A stretch of 64,000 bases of DNA from Piromyces finnis (GCA_002104945.1 MCFH01000033.1:496001-560000), one strand, 5' to 3'. Positions 51,847 to 64,000 are shown, counted from the first letter of the stretch. A program made the numbers and translations. Notes: generated by a model not told the origin, from the letters alone.

Positions 51847-54298
51847 ATGGAATACCTAGATTCATTAACAGATAATCAAAAAGAAATTTTAGAATCTTTT
51901 CAAAATCTTTCTGGAGAAGATGATTTAGAAAAAACTATAAAGTTATTACAAAGATTCAATTGGGATTTAGAGGTTTATATTAAATGCCAATAAACATTAT
52001 TAATATTAACATTAATATTATTATACATAAAAGAAAAAGAAAGAAAGAAAGAAAAAAATTAACAGATTTTATTTAAATGAAATAATTACTAGAAAACTTA
52101 TCAATACTATGTTGGTGGTGAATTAAATGAAAGTTATATCCCAACATCATCTAATAATGTAGGAAATAATGCTAGAAGGAATAGTCGTCGTCAACAAAGC
52201 ACTAATAATAATAACAATGACCATCCAATTGTAATTATTTTATTTTATTATTAATATGAATTTTTTAAATATGAAATAATTAAAGTATAAATTCTTTGAA
52301 CAATTCTATATATAAATAGGGTAAACTTATCGAATTAATCTTTTCACCAGTTCGTGTTGCTTTATCTATTATTAAATATATACGTAAATATTTATATATT
52401 TATATATTTTTTTTTTTTTTGTATATCAATAATACTGATGATTAATGATATATTGAATTTGAATTTAAAATTCTAATAATGTTTATTGTTTATTATTATA
52501 AACTATTGTTTCACTCATAAAATGAACAACAACAAAAACAATAACTTTTTATTATATTATTTAAAGTTAATCTTTTCCCAGATTCCTTCAGAAAATTAAT
52601 AGAAGGACCAGACTCAAAAAATGAAAGACTAACTTGTGCCGAAAAATTTATACAATATTTTGAATCTAATTATGGTGAAAAACACCCAGAATTTTATAAA
52701 GGAACATATAAACAAGTAAAAATTGAAAATAAATAAAATTTTATGTGTATATCAATTAATGATACCATAATTATTTTTTAATAGATATTAATTTCTATAT
52801 AATTTCTTTATTTAAAATAGGCTTTATTAGATATAAGAGATAATTACCAATTTTTAATTGTTATAATTAATTCACCAGAACATGATGATACTCCAGATTT
52901 TTGCAAGTAAATAATTTATATTTAATAATATTTATATTTTATATTTTTAATTTAATATTGCTTTGATTTTCTTTGCTTATTTATTTTTTTATAAATATTC
53001 TAAATCTCAAAAACGTGTAGAAATGTATTAGCTTCAGATGCTTTTATTAACTTTGTAAATGAAAACAATTTTGTTGTATGGGGTGGATCTGTGAATGATA
53101 CCGAAGGTTATAAAGGTATAATAAATAAAACTATTATAATATTTAAATTTATTAATATGCAATGATAAATACCTAAAATTATATAATCTCTTGCAATTTA
53201 TCTATAACAAAGTAAATAATGTATTTGGTGCAACTACATATCCATTTATTGGTTTAGTTGGTCACCAAAGAAAAAGAGCAATTATTGCTGAAAAAGTTGA
53301 AGGTACTAAATTATAAATTATTATTATTATTATTTTTAAACCAATCTTATTTAATTATTATTTTATTATATTTATTTTTATTTTTAATTTAATACAGGAC
53401 TCTGCCCAGTTGAAGAAGTTATTGATAAGATTAATCAAAAATACCAACAATTATCTGTTCAACTTCAAGCTGAAAAGGCTGAAGAGTAAATATATATTTA
53501 TTTAAAATAATATTTAATGATGATATTAAATATAATTATATTTAAAAATATAAATTAGACGTGAAAGAGAACTTTCTCGTATTATAAGGCAAGAACAAGA
53601 ATCTGCTTATGAAGAATCTTTAAGAAAAGATCGTGAAAGAGTAAATAGATATAATTTTTGATTAAATATTATGTATATTATTCTCTAAAAAAAAAAAAAA
53701 AAAACTTCGTTAAAATTAAAAATTAATATATATATATATATATATATAAATAATAGGAAAGAAAAGAGAAAGAAGAACGTGAAAGAAAGCAACGTGAAGA
53801 AGAATTAGCTAAACAAAAACAACTTGAATATGAAAGAAAGGTTGAAGAAAAGAAGCTCTATAAACAAAAGCTTGCTGCTAGTCTTCCACCAGAACCAAAT
53901 GATGATGAATGTGAAACAGCTCAATTATCTATTCGTTTCCCAGACGGTAGTAGAGTTATTCGTAGTTTCAGAGCTGATGATAAATTACAAGTAAGTTTTT
54001 ATATCTATGCCTTATTAAAAAATAAAAAAAAATTTATTTTCAAATTTTATTTTTAATTTTTATTAAATATACTCTTTTTTATTAAATATACCTTTCTTCA
54101 CTGTAGGTTGTATATGACTTTGTAGAATCTAAGGATTTAGATCCATTTGATATTTTATCTGAAATTACTTTAGTAAATACATTCCCAAGAAAAGAATATA
54201 TAGACAAAGATCAAACTTTAGAAGCTCTTGGTCTTTGTCCAAATGCAAGTTTAATTGTAGAAGAAAAAGATGAAGAAGATGAAGAAGATGAAGAATAA
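51847..54298 (+). CDS. UBA-UAS-UBX protein, FAF2/UBXD8 homologue
   Basis: Eleven exons: 51847-51972, 52093-52230, 52320-52383, 52567-52715, 52821-52906, 53021-53115, 53213-53302, 53398-53485, 53559-53640, 53757-53990, 54107-54298. They give 447 residues, near the 445 of the human protein. A UBA-like domain (1-42), a Ser/Asn linker, and a hydrophobic segment (about 88-115, LIELIFSPVRVALSIIKY) fitting the ER hairpin come first. A thioredoxin-like UAS domain follows (about 116-262; FRKLIEGPDS, FLIVIINSPEHDDT, VVWGGSV, YPFIGLVG). Then come a charged coiled coil (about 262-345), a UBX domain (about 360-435; LSIRFPDGSRVIRSF, VYDFVESKD, TFPRKEY, LEALGLCPNASLIVE) and an acidic tail. FAF2 recruits p97/Cdc48 to ER and lipid-droplet membranes for degradation of membrane proteins. 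The usual FPR loop of UBX is kept. Confidence 0.93.
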
Positions 54299-54874
54299 TT
54301 ATCTATTTGAATTTTTTTATACAAATATCCAAATAATAAATTAAAAAAAAAATTGCAAATATTCGATAAAAATAAAAAAAAAAAAAAAAGAATGTATAGT
54401 TTTTAAAATTGAATAAAAAACAAAATAAAATAATAATAGAGTACTCTTTTTTTTTTTTTTTTTTTTTTTTATTAATTTTTTATATTTAATTTAAAAAATT
54501 TTTATTTTGATAATCAAATATGTAGTTATAATAATTATAAAGTTATCTTTGTATATAAATGATATTATTGAATTAAAAGAAAATTTAATAAAAAAAAAAA
54601 AAAAAATAAAAATTCTTTGAAAAATTTATTAAAAATAAAACAACTTAAATATACCCAGCATTATATTAAACTTGATATGAAAAAAAAGAAAAGAGTTAAT
54701 ATTTTTTTTCGGTTTCTTTTTTTCTTTTTTTTTTTTCTTTTTTAGAATAAAAAAAAAAGTTAAATATATATATATATGCTATTATTTTAATAACAATCCT
54801 TATAGAACATTAATAGTTTAAAGAAATAGTTTTTTTTTATTTTTACTTTTTTTTTTTTTTTTTAGTTTTAGTGC
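54299..54874. other. Convergent intergenic spacer
   Basis: Shared 3' flank of the plus-strand UBX gene and the minus-strand ankyrin gene. Poly-A and poly-T runs only. Confidence 0.55.
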
Positions 54875-57800
54875 TTATTCTTCAAAACTGTCATCACTAT
54901 TATTATCAGATTCATTATCGGTAGCTCCGTGTTGAATTAATAAATCTATGATAGCATAGTTTTTCTTATATTTGGCAATAGATAAAGCAGTTTCACCTTG
55001 GTTACTTTCAATATCAAATTTTACGTTTTTATCGAGGAGAAGTTTTACAATACTTTCATGTTCGTTGAAACATGCCATCATAAGAGCAGTGTTACCATCT
55101 GTATTCTTGTTATCTAATTCAATTTTTTCCTTTTCTATATTAAGTAACATTTCAACAATAGCTTGGTAACCATTGAAACAAGCCATCATTAATGGGGTAT
55201 TGTCGTTCTTATCCTTAACATTTGGATTAGCTCCATGATCTAAAAGATTTTGAGCAATTTTACTATGACCATTGAAACATGCTAAAGTCAAAGCGGTATC
55301 GTTTTTCTTATTCATGACATTAACATCAGCATTATTTTCTAATAAAAGATCAACAATGCTTCCATAACCACGTTCAGATGCACGGATTAATGCAGTATCA
55401 TGAATTGCGTTTTTGATATTAATATTAGAATTGGCTTTAATTAAAGCTTTAACAATGTTAGTATAACCTTTATTACAAGCTAAGATAAGGGCTGTATTCT
55501 TAAAGTTATTCATTTCGTTAACATTTGCACCTCTTTCTAATAAAGCATTAACAATTGATTCGTAACCACTTGCACTTGCAACGATTAAAGCAGTATTACC
55601 ATATTTATCTAAAGTATTAACATCAGCATTATGATCTAATAAAAGTTGGACAATTTCCTTATCGCCATTTTGAGAAGCATAAATTAAAGCAGTATTCTTT
55701 TTTCTATCTTTAACATTAATATTTCCAATTTGCTTTAATAAAGATTCAATTGTTTTAACTTCTCTCTTTTTAACAGCACTAATAAAAGCCATGTTGTTCT
55801 TTTTGTTAATGTTTTGTAATAATTCAACAATTGGTTCAAAACCTCTTTCAGCAGCAATATCTAAAGCAGTTGAATCTTCAACATTCTTAATATTAACATT
55901 AAGTTCCTTATCATCAAGAAGAATCTTAACAACATTTTCGTGACCATTAAGACATGCCATCATAAGAGCGGTATTACCATCAATATTTTGGTTGTTAATT
56001 TGAAGTGGATTACCCTTGGCAGCCATTTTTTCCTTAACACTTAAAAGTACTTCAACAACCTTGATATGACCATTGAAACAAGCCATCATTAAAGCAGAAT
56101 TTTCATTTTCATCTTTTTCATTAACGTTAACATCATGTTCCAATAACATTTCTACAATTTCTGGGTAACCAATATAACAAGCAAGAGTGAATGCAGAATC
56201 ATTATTCTTATTCTTAATGTTAACGTCTGGATTCTTACTTAATAATAATTTGACAACTTCAATGTGTCCATTAGCACTAGCACGGATTAAAGCATTATCG
56301 TTCTTAATGTTAACAATGTTGACATTAGCATCATACTCGAGAAGAATAGCAGCAATATTGTCTAAACCCTTGTTACTTGCTAATATAAGTGCAGTGTTAC
56401 CATATTTATTCTTAGTATTGACATCAGCAGAATTTTCTAATAAATAACGAGTTAATTCTTCATTGCCATTACCAGCAGCAAGAATAATTGGAACATTACC
56501 ATATTCATCCATAGCATTAATATTAGCACCGTTTTCAATTAAAATCTTAGCTAATTCATAATCATTAATTTGACAAACATAAACAAGAGCGTTATTGATT
56601 TCAATTTGAATTTTTTCAAGTGGAATTTCCTTCATCTTAGAAAGAGTAGCTTCAACGGTTGGAATATCTCTTTCTTTTATAGCAGTTAAGAATGTAGAGG
56701 TATCACCTTCTTTGACTAAATGCAATAATTCAACAATATTTTTGTAATCCTTTTCACCAGCAATTTCTAAAGCAGTTTCATCTTCATTATTCTTGATATT
56801 AATATTAACATCACTATTATTAATTAAAATTTCTACAACCTTTTCATGACCATTGAAGCAAGCCATCATAAGTGCAGTATTACCATCAATATTTTGAGCG
56901 TTGACATTAATATTATTACCTTTTTTTAATAAAAGTTCTACAATATTCTTGTGACCATTGTAACTTGCCATCATTAATGCAGTATTTTTGTTTTCATCAA
57001 TAATTTGAAGGTCGGCATCATGATTTAATAATAATTCAACAATATCTTCATAGCCAATGAAACAAGCTAAAGCCATTGGTGTATCATTTTTCTTGTTAAT
57101 AACATTAACGTTGGCATTATTGTTGAGAAGCATTTCAACAATAGTTTTGTGACCGTTAGCACAAGCACGTAAGAGAGCGGTATCTCTTCTTTTATTTTCA
57201 ATGTTTGGATCAGCCTTGTTATTAATAAGAAGATCAGCAATTTCTATGTATCCTTTATTACAAGCTAAGATAAGAGCAGTATTTTTGTAGTTATTCATTT
57301 TGTTAATTTCAGCGCCATTTTCAATTAAAAGCTTTACAATTGATTCATGACCATTAGCAGATGATATAATAAGAGCGGTGTTTCCATAGATATCAGTTGC
57401 GTCAATGTCTGCTTCGTTTTCAATTAATAACTTTATAATTTCTTCATTTTCATTTTGACAAGCATAAATAATAGCGGAGTTGCCTTCTTCATCTTTTGCA
57501 TCAATATCTGATATTTTTTGTAATAATTGCTTAACAGTTTCAGTCTTATTATGTTTACTAGCTGAGATAAAGGAAAGAGTACATTTATCATCAATATCTT
57601 GTAATAAGTTAGCAATACTTTCAAAGTTTCTTTCTTGAGCAATTTCAAGGGCAGTTTCTCCATTTTCATTTTCTAAATTGATATTAGCATTATATTTTAA
57701 AAGAGTTTGAACAGCTTTTTCATGTCCATTGTAGCAAGCCATCATTAATGAAGTATTACCTTCGGTATTACTATTGTTAATGTCAATATCTTTTCCTTCT

Positions 57801-58477
57801 TTCAATAATAATTCGACAATTTTTTCATAACCATTGAAACTAGCCATCATAAGAGTGGTATTATCATTGTAATCCTTAATATTAACATCAGCACCATGCT
57901 CTAATAACATTTCTGCAATTTTATCATTACCATTAAAGCAAACTAATGATAAAGCTGAATCATTTTTTCTGTTAATAGCATTAATATTAATATTACGTTC
58001 TAATAACATTTCAACAATTTTTTTATGTCCATTTGCACAAGCTCTAATAAGTGCAGTATCGTGTGCTCTATTTTTAATATTTACGTCGGCATTGTACTTT
58101 AATAATAATTCAACAATAGAAGTGTAACCCTTATTACAGGCGAGAATAAGAGCAGTATTATTATAATGGTTAATTTCATTTACCTTGGCATTGTTTTTTA
58201 ATAATAATTCAACGATATCTCTGAAGCCATTAGCACTAGCAATGATTAAAGGATTATTACCATGTTTATCTACAATATTTATGTTAACATTGAATTCTAA
58301 TAATAATTCTATAATCTTTATTTTTCCTTTTTGACTAGCCCATAATAATGAAGAATTTCCATGTCTATTTTTCTTATTTATTTCATTAATATGTTCATTA
58401 AAATATTTTCTAAGTTCTTCTAAATTTTCACTTTTTAATAATTCTGATAATCCTGAGCTTTTACTTTTGCTTTCCAT
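54875..58477 (-). CDS. Giant ankyrin-repeat protein, four super-repeats
   Basis: An intronless 1200-residue frame starting at the ATG at 58477. After about 25 charged residues the whole protein is ankyrin repeats (about 33 of the NTALxxACxxGH-xxIVxLLL type), ending in an acidic NESDNNSDDSFEE tail. There is no kinase, membrane or enzymatic domain. The repeats form a higher-order unit marked by ALILACNKGY at about residues 114, 406, 701 and 1001. Inside each unit the order DTALIRACANGH, NDSALTLACFNGH, NTALMMASFNGH, GNTALMMACFNGH, ETALEIA recurs. Ankyrin repeats bind proteins; the partner is unknown. Codon use is richer in G/C than the disordered neighbours, and the lack of introns stands out beside intron-rich genes. 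Confidence 0.93.
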   Translation of the reverse strand: MESKSKSSGLSELLKSENLEELRKYFNEHINEINKKNRHGNSSLLWASQKGKIKIIELLLEFNVNINIVDKHGNNPLIIASANGFRDIVELLLKNNAKVNEINHYNNTALILACNKGYTSIVELLLKYNADVNIKNRAHDTALIRACANGHKKIVEMLLERNININAINRKNDSALSLVCFNGNDKIAEMLLEHGADVNIKDYNDNTTLMMASFNGYEKIVELLLKEGKDIDINNSNTEGNTSLMMACYNGHEKAVQTLLKYNANINLENENGETALEIAQERNFESIANLLQDIDDKCTLSFISASKHNKTETVKQLLQKISDIDAKDEEGNSAIIYACQNENEEIIKLLIENEADIDATDIYGNTALIISSANGHESIVKLLIENGAEINKMNNYKNTALILACNKGYIEIADLLINNKADPNIENKRRDTALLRACANGHKTIVEMLLNNNANVNVINKKNDTPMALACFIGYEDIVELLLNHDADLQIIDENKNTALMMASYNGHKNIVELLLKKGNNINVNAQNIDGNTALMMACFNGHEKVVEILINNSDVNINIKNNEDETALEIAGEKDYKNIVELLHLVKEGDTSTFLTAIKERDIPTVEATLSKMKEIPLEKIQIEINNALVYVCQINDYELAKILIENGANINAMDEYGNVPIILAAGNGNEELTRYLLENSADVNTKNKYGNTALILASNKGLDNIAAILLEYDANVNIVNIKNDNALIRASANGHIEVVKLLLSKNPDVNIKNKNNDSAFTLACYIGYPEIVEMLLEHDVNVNEKDENENSALMMACFNGHIKVVEVLLSVKEKMAAKGNPLQINNQNIDGNTALMMACLNGHENVVKILLDDKELNVNIKNVEDSTALDIAAERGFEPIVELLQNINKKNNMAFISAVKKREVKTIESLLKQIGNINVKDRKKNTALIYASQNGDKEIVQLLLDHNADVNTLDKYGNTALIVASASGYESIVNALLERGANVNEMNNFKNTALILACNKGYTNIVKALIKANSNINIKNAIHDTALIRASERGYGSIVDLLLENNADVNVMNKKNDTALTLACFNGHSKIAQNLLDHGANPNVKDKNDNTPLMMACFNGYQAIVEMLLNIEKEKIELDNKNTDGNTALMMACFNEHESIVKLLLDKNVKFDIESNQGETALSIAKYKKNYAIIDLLIQHGATDNESDNNSDDSFEE

Positions 58478-60169
58478 TTTGTTTTCTATTTAATTTATGA
58501 AGTTAATTAAAAAATTATTTGTATTAAAAAATAAAAAAAAATTCTATAATGTATAAAACTGGATATAAATTAAAATAAACTACTGTTACGATATGTAATT
58601 AATAATAAATATTTTATTATGTACTTTTTTTAAAATAAATAAAAATTCAATAAAAATTCTATTCTAGATAGTTTTTCAACTTTTTAAAAAGGATCAATTG
58701 CTATAATATAAAAATTAAGCAATTCCTTTTTTTTTCTTAATTATAATTTTTTTTAAATGCAAAAAAAAAAAAAAAAAAAAGTATATTTTATATTTAATTT
58801 TTTTTTTTAAATTTTAAAAATATCAATTAATTAATATTAATAATATATACTTTTAATTTATTTCAATATAAGTCAATTAATGATGAAATATAATTTTAAT
58901 ATATCAACCCTTAATAATTTAAAAAAAAAATGTTTTACAAAAATTTTTTTAAAATTGAATTTGATTGAACAATTCAAAGTATTAACATATTACAATATTT
59001 TGAAAATATATGCTTTAATTGAATTTTTTAAAATAGAAATAAAAAAAATTATATATAATATTTTATTAAAGTACAACAGTACATCATTTTTTTTTTTTAC
59101 ATTAATCAAACTCAATCAACACTTTATAATAGAAACAATTATTTTTACCATCATTTTTTTTCAATATAGTATATACTTTACTTTCTTATATTTAAAATAA
59201 TAATGATTTAAAAATTGCTGTTGTATAAAATGTAATAATAATTATATATCTATTTTTTGATAATTTTTTTAAGTTTCTATTACATTGTATTAAAAACAAT
59301 ACAATAACGTATTAAAGATTTAATTATTTTTTTTTTAAATTTTTAAAATTTTGATAACCAATAAATTTATTAGATTATGTATCACTTTAAAAATTTTAAA
59401 AAATAATTAAATTTTAAAACTAAAGATAAAAAAAAAGAAATAAAAAAAAAAGAAATGAATATAATTTATAAATAAATAAAGAACTATGGTATAAATGTGT
59501 ATTAATGTATTAATAATATCAATATATTATAATCAAGAATTCAGTATTCTTTTAATAATTTTTTAATAATAAAATTCATTATTTTTTTTTACTATTAACT
59601 TTTATTTTTTTTAAGGATAATGAAAATGAGGTTACACAGTCTCTTTAAAAAAAGTTAGTATTTAAACATTTTTAAATTAATAATAACCAAAATATTAATT
59701 TGTAAATATTAATATTTTAATTTTAAATTTACATTATAAAATTAAAAAGTATGGTTTATATAAAATTATAATTTTTCTTTGTTTTTTAAATATATTATTA
59801 ATTTGAATTTTTTTATATAAACAAAAAAAAGACAATTTTTTATTATATTTATATAAAAATAGTTTTCATTAGATTAGAATTATTTATATGTGTAATAATT
59901 ATTCGTAGAATAACCAAAAAAACAAAATATAAAATATATATTGAGAATATTTTTATTTTCTAAAGTTTTTTTTATACAATGAATTATTAAATAATCTAAT
60001 TCGGAATAATTAATAAACAAATAATATACAATTATATTGTTATTAATGTTGATATGTTAATAAAAACTCATTTGTCTTTAATTTCATATTTTAAAAGGTG
60101 CTTTATATTTTTAATATAGTTTTTTGATTCTTTATATAATAAACATTAATAATTGTTAAATGTAATACA
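58478..60169. other. Intergenic AT-rich region
   Basis: Promoter side of the ankyrin gene and 3' side of the receptor gene. The 106-codon plus frame at 58880-59200 is Ile/Phe/Leu/Lys/Asn only and follows base composition, so it is not called. No RNA motif seen. Confidence 0.5.
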
Positions 60170-62793
60170 TTAACAATTGCTATTATATCTATTACTTCTA
60201 GCAAATGAAGAATCTACTGTTGCTGATTGTGAATATCCACTAATACTTGTTTTTCTATGATAATCAATAATTTTTTTAGAAAAATTCTTGTTTTTGCTAT
60301 TGTTGGAGTTTGTATCTGATTTCGAATTCGAGTATTTGTTTGAATTAGTACTTTCATTAAACATCCTTATATTATTTATGAAATTTTCATCTTTATTTTT
60401 TTGAGTAAAATGTAAAAATAATCTATATCCATAGATTAAACAGTAATTTGATAATGAAAACATTATATAGATAATTTCATTTAATAAAAAGGAAACAATA
60501 TAATTTTTATCACCTAATGATTCTTTAATTATTATGAAAATTATATCTAGAAGATCTAGATAAATGGCTCCACATAAATTTCTAATTTCATAATGAATTT
60601 CAATAATATTCCATTCAATAAAAATGAATAATAAAAATACAAAAAGTATTAAAACTTTATATAAAATGAATAAAATATAAATGAATTTTCCAAATGTTTC
60701 GTTTAATGAACATATCTCGAAATTAACATCTCCATTATTTATATTAAATACAAAATTAACTTCATATGGTTTTATGTATGAGAGTCCATCAAGAATCAAT
60801 TCAATTAAAATAAAAGTGAATAAAAAGATATATCTATTATTTTTAATCCATGTTGAATATTTATTTTTTTCTGGGAAACAAACAAGTAATTCATATAGAA
60901 TAGGTATTAAATTTAATGTAATACCAAATGAAAACATGATCCATTTAAATTGACATTTAAATTTTGATATATCACCATATTCTAGAAAACCAGCACCTAA
61001 TATTAAGCATAATCCTAATATTGAAATGAACCAAAAATCTTTTGATAAAAAGTTATAATAATTTTTAAATTTTTTAATATATAGTAATGCAAGTGATAAA
61101 CCAAATATCATCATTAATCCTGATAAAATTCCAATGAATAATAGAGCAAGAGAAGAATTATCATCTTCATTTAACGATATTTTATATATTTTTGAATAAT
61201 CATTAATTTCATGAAGTACTTGAGATGCAGTTTTATTTCCATATAAATATTCAAAAACACGTTCTCTAAAATATGTTGAATATATATCATAATCTTTATT
61301 TGGTCTATTAATAAATTGAATGCTTTTGGCTAATTCACAATTTGTTACTTCACATACTTCTTTATCATTATATAAATCCATTATTCCTGATGACATACCA
61401 TATGATATTATTAATTCTTTTTGAGTTTCTTTCGAGGTTAAAAATTCAATAAAAAGGGCAGCACCTATTTTTCTTTCATCACTTGAAAATAAATTAATAC
61501 CAATATTTGAACCACCAACACAAGATCCAGATATTCCAGGTTTTCCACCTGGTAAACGATATTGTTTATATTTTTTTGTTACCATATAGTTCCAATATTT
61601 TAAAAATATAGAATTTCCACTATTTAATTTTCCAATTGTATAACCAACAGCTGAATGAAATTCTTCATCTATTTTTCATTTTAATTATATTATTATTATC
61701 ATATTAATTTGTAATTATTTATTAATTTATTATTTTAATGAATCTTACATGTAGATATTCTTTCTTTTATTTCTTTTATTTTTTCTAAAGCTTTTATTGC
61801 ATTTTCACTTAATAAATCTGGAAATGGATCATTTTCTTCATTTCTAAAAGAATAAATAAACTCATATGTTGAACTCATTCCCATGGATGCTATTTTAATT
61901 TTATAACAATAAATATTAATAATTATTATTTACATAATAAACATTTTAAATATTTAGAATAGTTCAATTGATGTAAAATCATTATATTATTTATAAATTA
62001 TTACAGTCAAATGCTCCGTTATATGCTTTTAAATCAGAATTAGGATTTTTCTTTTTTTCTTCTTTAAGAATATATTCAGATGTTTTGATTAAATCATCCC
62101 AAGTTTCGGGAACTTCTTGATTATATTCTTTTAATATTTCTTCATTTACATACAAAGTATTAAAATTTACTTGGACAGGCTAATAAACAATAATTGTATT
62201 TCATTATTTTTTTAATTAGTTATTAATATCAAGCTTATGTATTTAAATAATGAAATTGTTATAAAAAATTTACCAATCCAACCCATTTATCATTATAGGT
62301 ACATGTTTCAGAAGCTATTCCTGAAGAATAGTTATCAATAAGTCCTTTTGGTAACACTGTTTTTAAATCTACTAAATATGGTCCAAATCTTACTGGATAA
62401 ACATTATCATAAAAAATAATATCATATTTTCCTTCCTTTTTTTTAAGCATTGTTTCAATTGTTGTTCCATAGTCATTAATTAGCAATGTAGAATTCGCCA
62501 TTGTTAAAAGATTTAATTTAACTTCAACATCTAGTCCTTTTTCTTTAGACAAAATGTTAAACCTTTTTATTAAATCTGTGTATTCAAATTCATTGTTATA
62601 TGTGAATGCAATAGCATTAACAATATTTTTGCATTCAACTTTTTAATTTTTAATATATTTATGTAATATATTAATATATTAATATATATAAGCTTTAGTA
62701 ATATTATATACACAAACATATTATTTATAATTTATATTAATAATTACTTATTTTATATAGTAGTGTTGTTAGAAATATTAATATATATATCAT
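60170..62793 (-). CDS. Class C GPCR-like receptor with bacterial-type solute-binding ectodomain
   Basis: Five exons on the minus strand: 62793-62748, 62638-62274, 62179-62005, 61889-61749, 61668-60170, giving 741 residues. Exon 1 is a signal peptide (MIYILIFLTTLLYKI). Residues about 17-400 match type 2 solute-binding proteins of sugar ABC transporters: AIAFTYNNEF, YDIIFYDNVY, GLPVQVNFNTLYVN, PETWDDLI, GAFDSSMGMSSTYEF, and a GGSNIGIN block near 295. Seven helices follow (about 416-440, 454-472, 483-505, 522-540, 570-595, 607-624, 632-656). Cys481 before helix 3 and Cys562 in loop 2 fit the conserved receptor disulfide. The cytosolic tail is Ser/Asn-rich. The likely role is sensing of extracellular sugars or oligosaccharides through G proteins. 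Fusions of this kind are reported from anaerobic fungi. The ligand is unknown. Confidence 0.9.
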
Positions 62794-62949
62794 TTTAAAA
62801 ATTCATTAAAATAATTTTTAATTATTTAAATCAATTCTTTTTTGTATGATTTTAAGATAAAATTTATTTATTTTGTTTTTAGAATAAACTTTTTATAAAA
62901 TATATATATAAAAAAAACTATATTTAAATTTGATGATATGTAGTTTTAA
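62794..62949. other. Receptor promoter region
   Basis: Short AT-rich stretch between the receptor start and the satellite. No specific element seen. Confidence 0.4.
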
Positions 62950-62979
62950 TATATTACTATTACTATTACTATTATTATT

Positions 62980-63010
<31 letters not shown>

Positions 63011-63013
63011 CTA

Positions 63014-63063
<50 letters not shown>

Positions 63064-63220
63064 TACTATTACTATTACTATTACTATTACTATTACTATT
63101 ACTATTACTATTACTATTACTATTACTATTACTATTACTATTACTATTACTATTACTATTACTATTACTATTACTATTACTATTACTATTACTATTACTA
63201 TTACTATTACTATTATTATT

Positions 63221-63295
<75 letters not shown>

Positions 63296-63345
63296 TATTA
63301 TTATCATTATTATTATTATTATCAATTATTATTATTATTATCTAT
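62950..63345. repeat. (ATT)n / (ATTACT)n satellite
   Basis: ATT runs flank a central hexanucleotide block, (ATTACT)n, at about 63056-63214 (about 26 units). The motif TATTATTATTTGTTATTATT occurs on both sides (near 62970 and 63212). Frames across it give only Ile/Thr, Tyr/Tyr or Ser/Asn strings. Confidence 0.95.
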
Positions 63346-64000
63346 ATTATATGGAATTGATATTTTATATATTAATAAACTATTTTTATCCAATTGTCAT
63401 ATATATATATTTTATTTTTATAATATTTAAAATTAAAATCATCAAGATTATATATTTAATTTTCCTTTTTTTCCTATATTAATTTGTAATAAGGGTAAAT
63501 GGTCAGGTCATATTTAAAACTTTTTGTAAGATTCTCCATTTATTAATTATTTATTTTATATGAACTATTGGACTTAGTTTAAATGTACTATTTATTATTT
63601 TTTTATTGTTTATAATTTTCTATAATTATTATTTTTATTATTAATATTACATAACAATAGTATTAAGTATATAATTTTCTTATATTTAATAAATTAAAAA
63701 TTACTATATATTTTTTCCATAAAATAATTATCTATTTTCATTTTAACTATAGATTATACGTTTATCTTTTAACACTATTTAAAATAATATATTTAGTAAT
63801 ATAATAATATATTTTTTAGCTGCACATTTTTATTATTTTAAAAAAAAGAAAATTTCAATTTTTTTTTACATTTAAAATTAAGATTAATATTACTATAAAA
63901 TTTAATTTATTATAATTGTAAAATAGTAATTTTTTATTTTATGGAAAATTTATAAAAAGCAATTAAACATATATATTATGTATTTGTATATATTATAATT
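63346..64000. other. AT-rich end of the window
   Basis: No coding frame, RNA motif or array repeat seen. Confidence 0.5.

Noticed and set aside
58880-59200. 106-codon frame
   Set aside because: Almost only Ile, Phe, Leu, Lys and Asn, as expected by chance in this base composition.
62930-63430. 166-codon Ile/Thr/Tyr frame and its minus-strand Ser/Asn partner
   Set aside because: Translation of a satellite, with no start context or family.

Overview
The window looks like a nuclear contig of an anaerobic gut fungus (Neocallimastigomycota). It is extremely A+T-rich, full of homopolymer runs and ATT/AAT, TTTTA and AAAT microsatellites. Its genes are intron-rich and rich in Asn, Ser and Lys. It carries a fungal type I fatty acid synthase and a bacterial-type solute-binding domain fused to a seven-helix receptor, a fusion reported from this phylum. 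The placement rests on composition and gene content, not on a database search.

Layout. 1-1827 (minus) is the 5' part of a non-LTR (LINE-like) retrotransposon ORF that runs off the left edge. A 124-bp tandem repeat with conserved hairpins lies upstream of it at 2428-2895. 3902-16324 (minus) is an intact, intronless 4140-residue fatty acid synthase in which the fungal beta and alpha chains are fused and the acyl carrier domain is doubled. 16325-25381 is a 9-kb gene desert with satellites. 25382-25965 (+) is a two-exon snapin-like gene. 26691-26787 (minus) is a box C/D snoRNA that I recognised by reading; its D' guide fits the snR38 target in large-subunit rRNA, and it seems to sit in an intron of a non-coding host. 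26816-30214 holds no convincing gene.

The right half holds most of the spliced genes: a seven-exon lysophospholipid acyltransferase (30215-32291), a nine-exon RING/TRAF-finger/SPRY protein (32995-35804), the TFIIIB subunit Bdp1 (37886-41055), a small coiled-coil protein (42098-42595), an acidic nuclear-looking protein of unknown function (44408-46765), a membrane-anchored SH3 protein (48498-50663), and an eleven-exon FAF2/UBXD8-type UBX protein (51847-54298). These are followed on the minus strand by an intronless 1200-residue ankyrin protein built from four large super-repeats (54875-58477) and a five-exon substrate-binding-protein/7TM receptor (60170-62793). Satellites and empty AT-rich DNA close the window.

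The genes do not form one pathway. Two act in lipid synthesis (FAS and the acyltransferase) and one probably in ER quality control and lipid-droplet regulation (the UBX protein). Bdp1 serves RNA polymerase III, and the receptor and SH3 protein look like signalling parts. All spliced models were built by hand: junctions were chosen so that the reading frame closes exactly and family motifs stay continuous. I found no clear wholly new system. The strongest candidates for novelty are the doubled-ACP single-chain FAS, the snoRNA with its host locus, the RING/TRAF/SPRY architecture and the chimeric LINE ORF.
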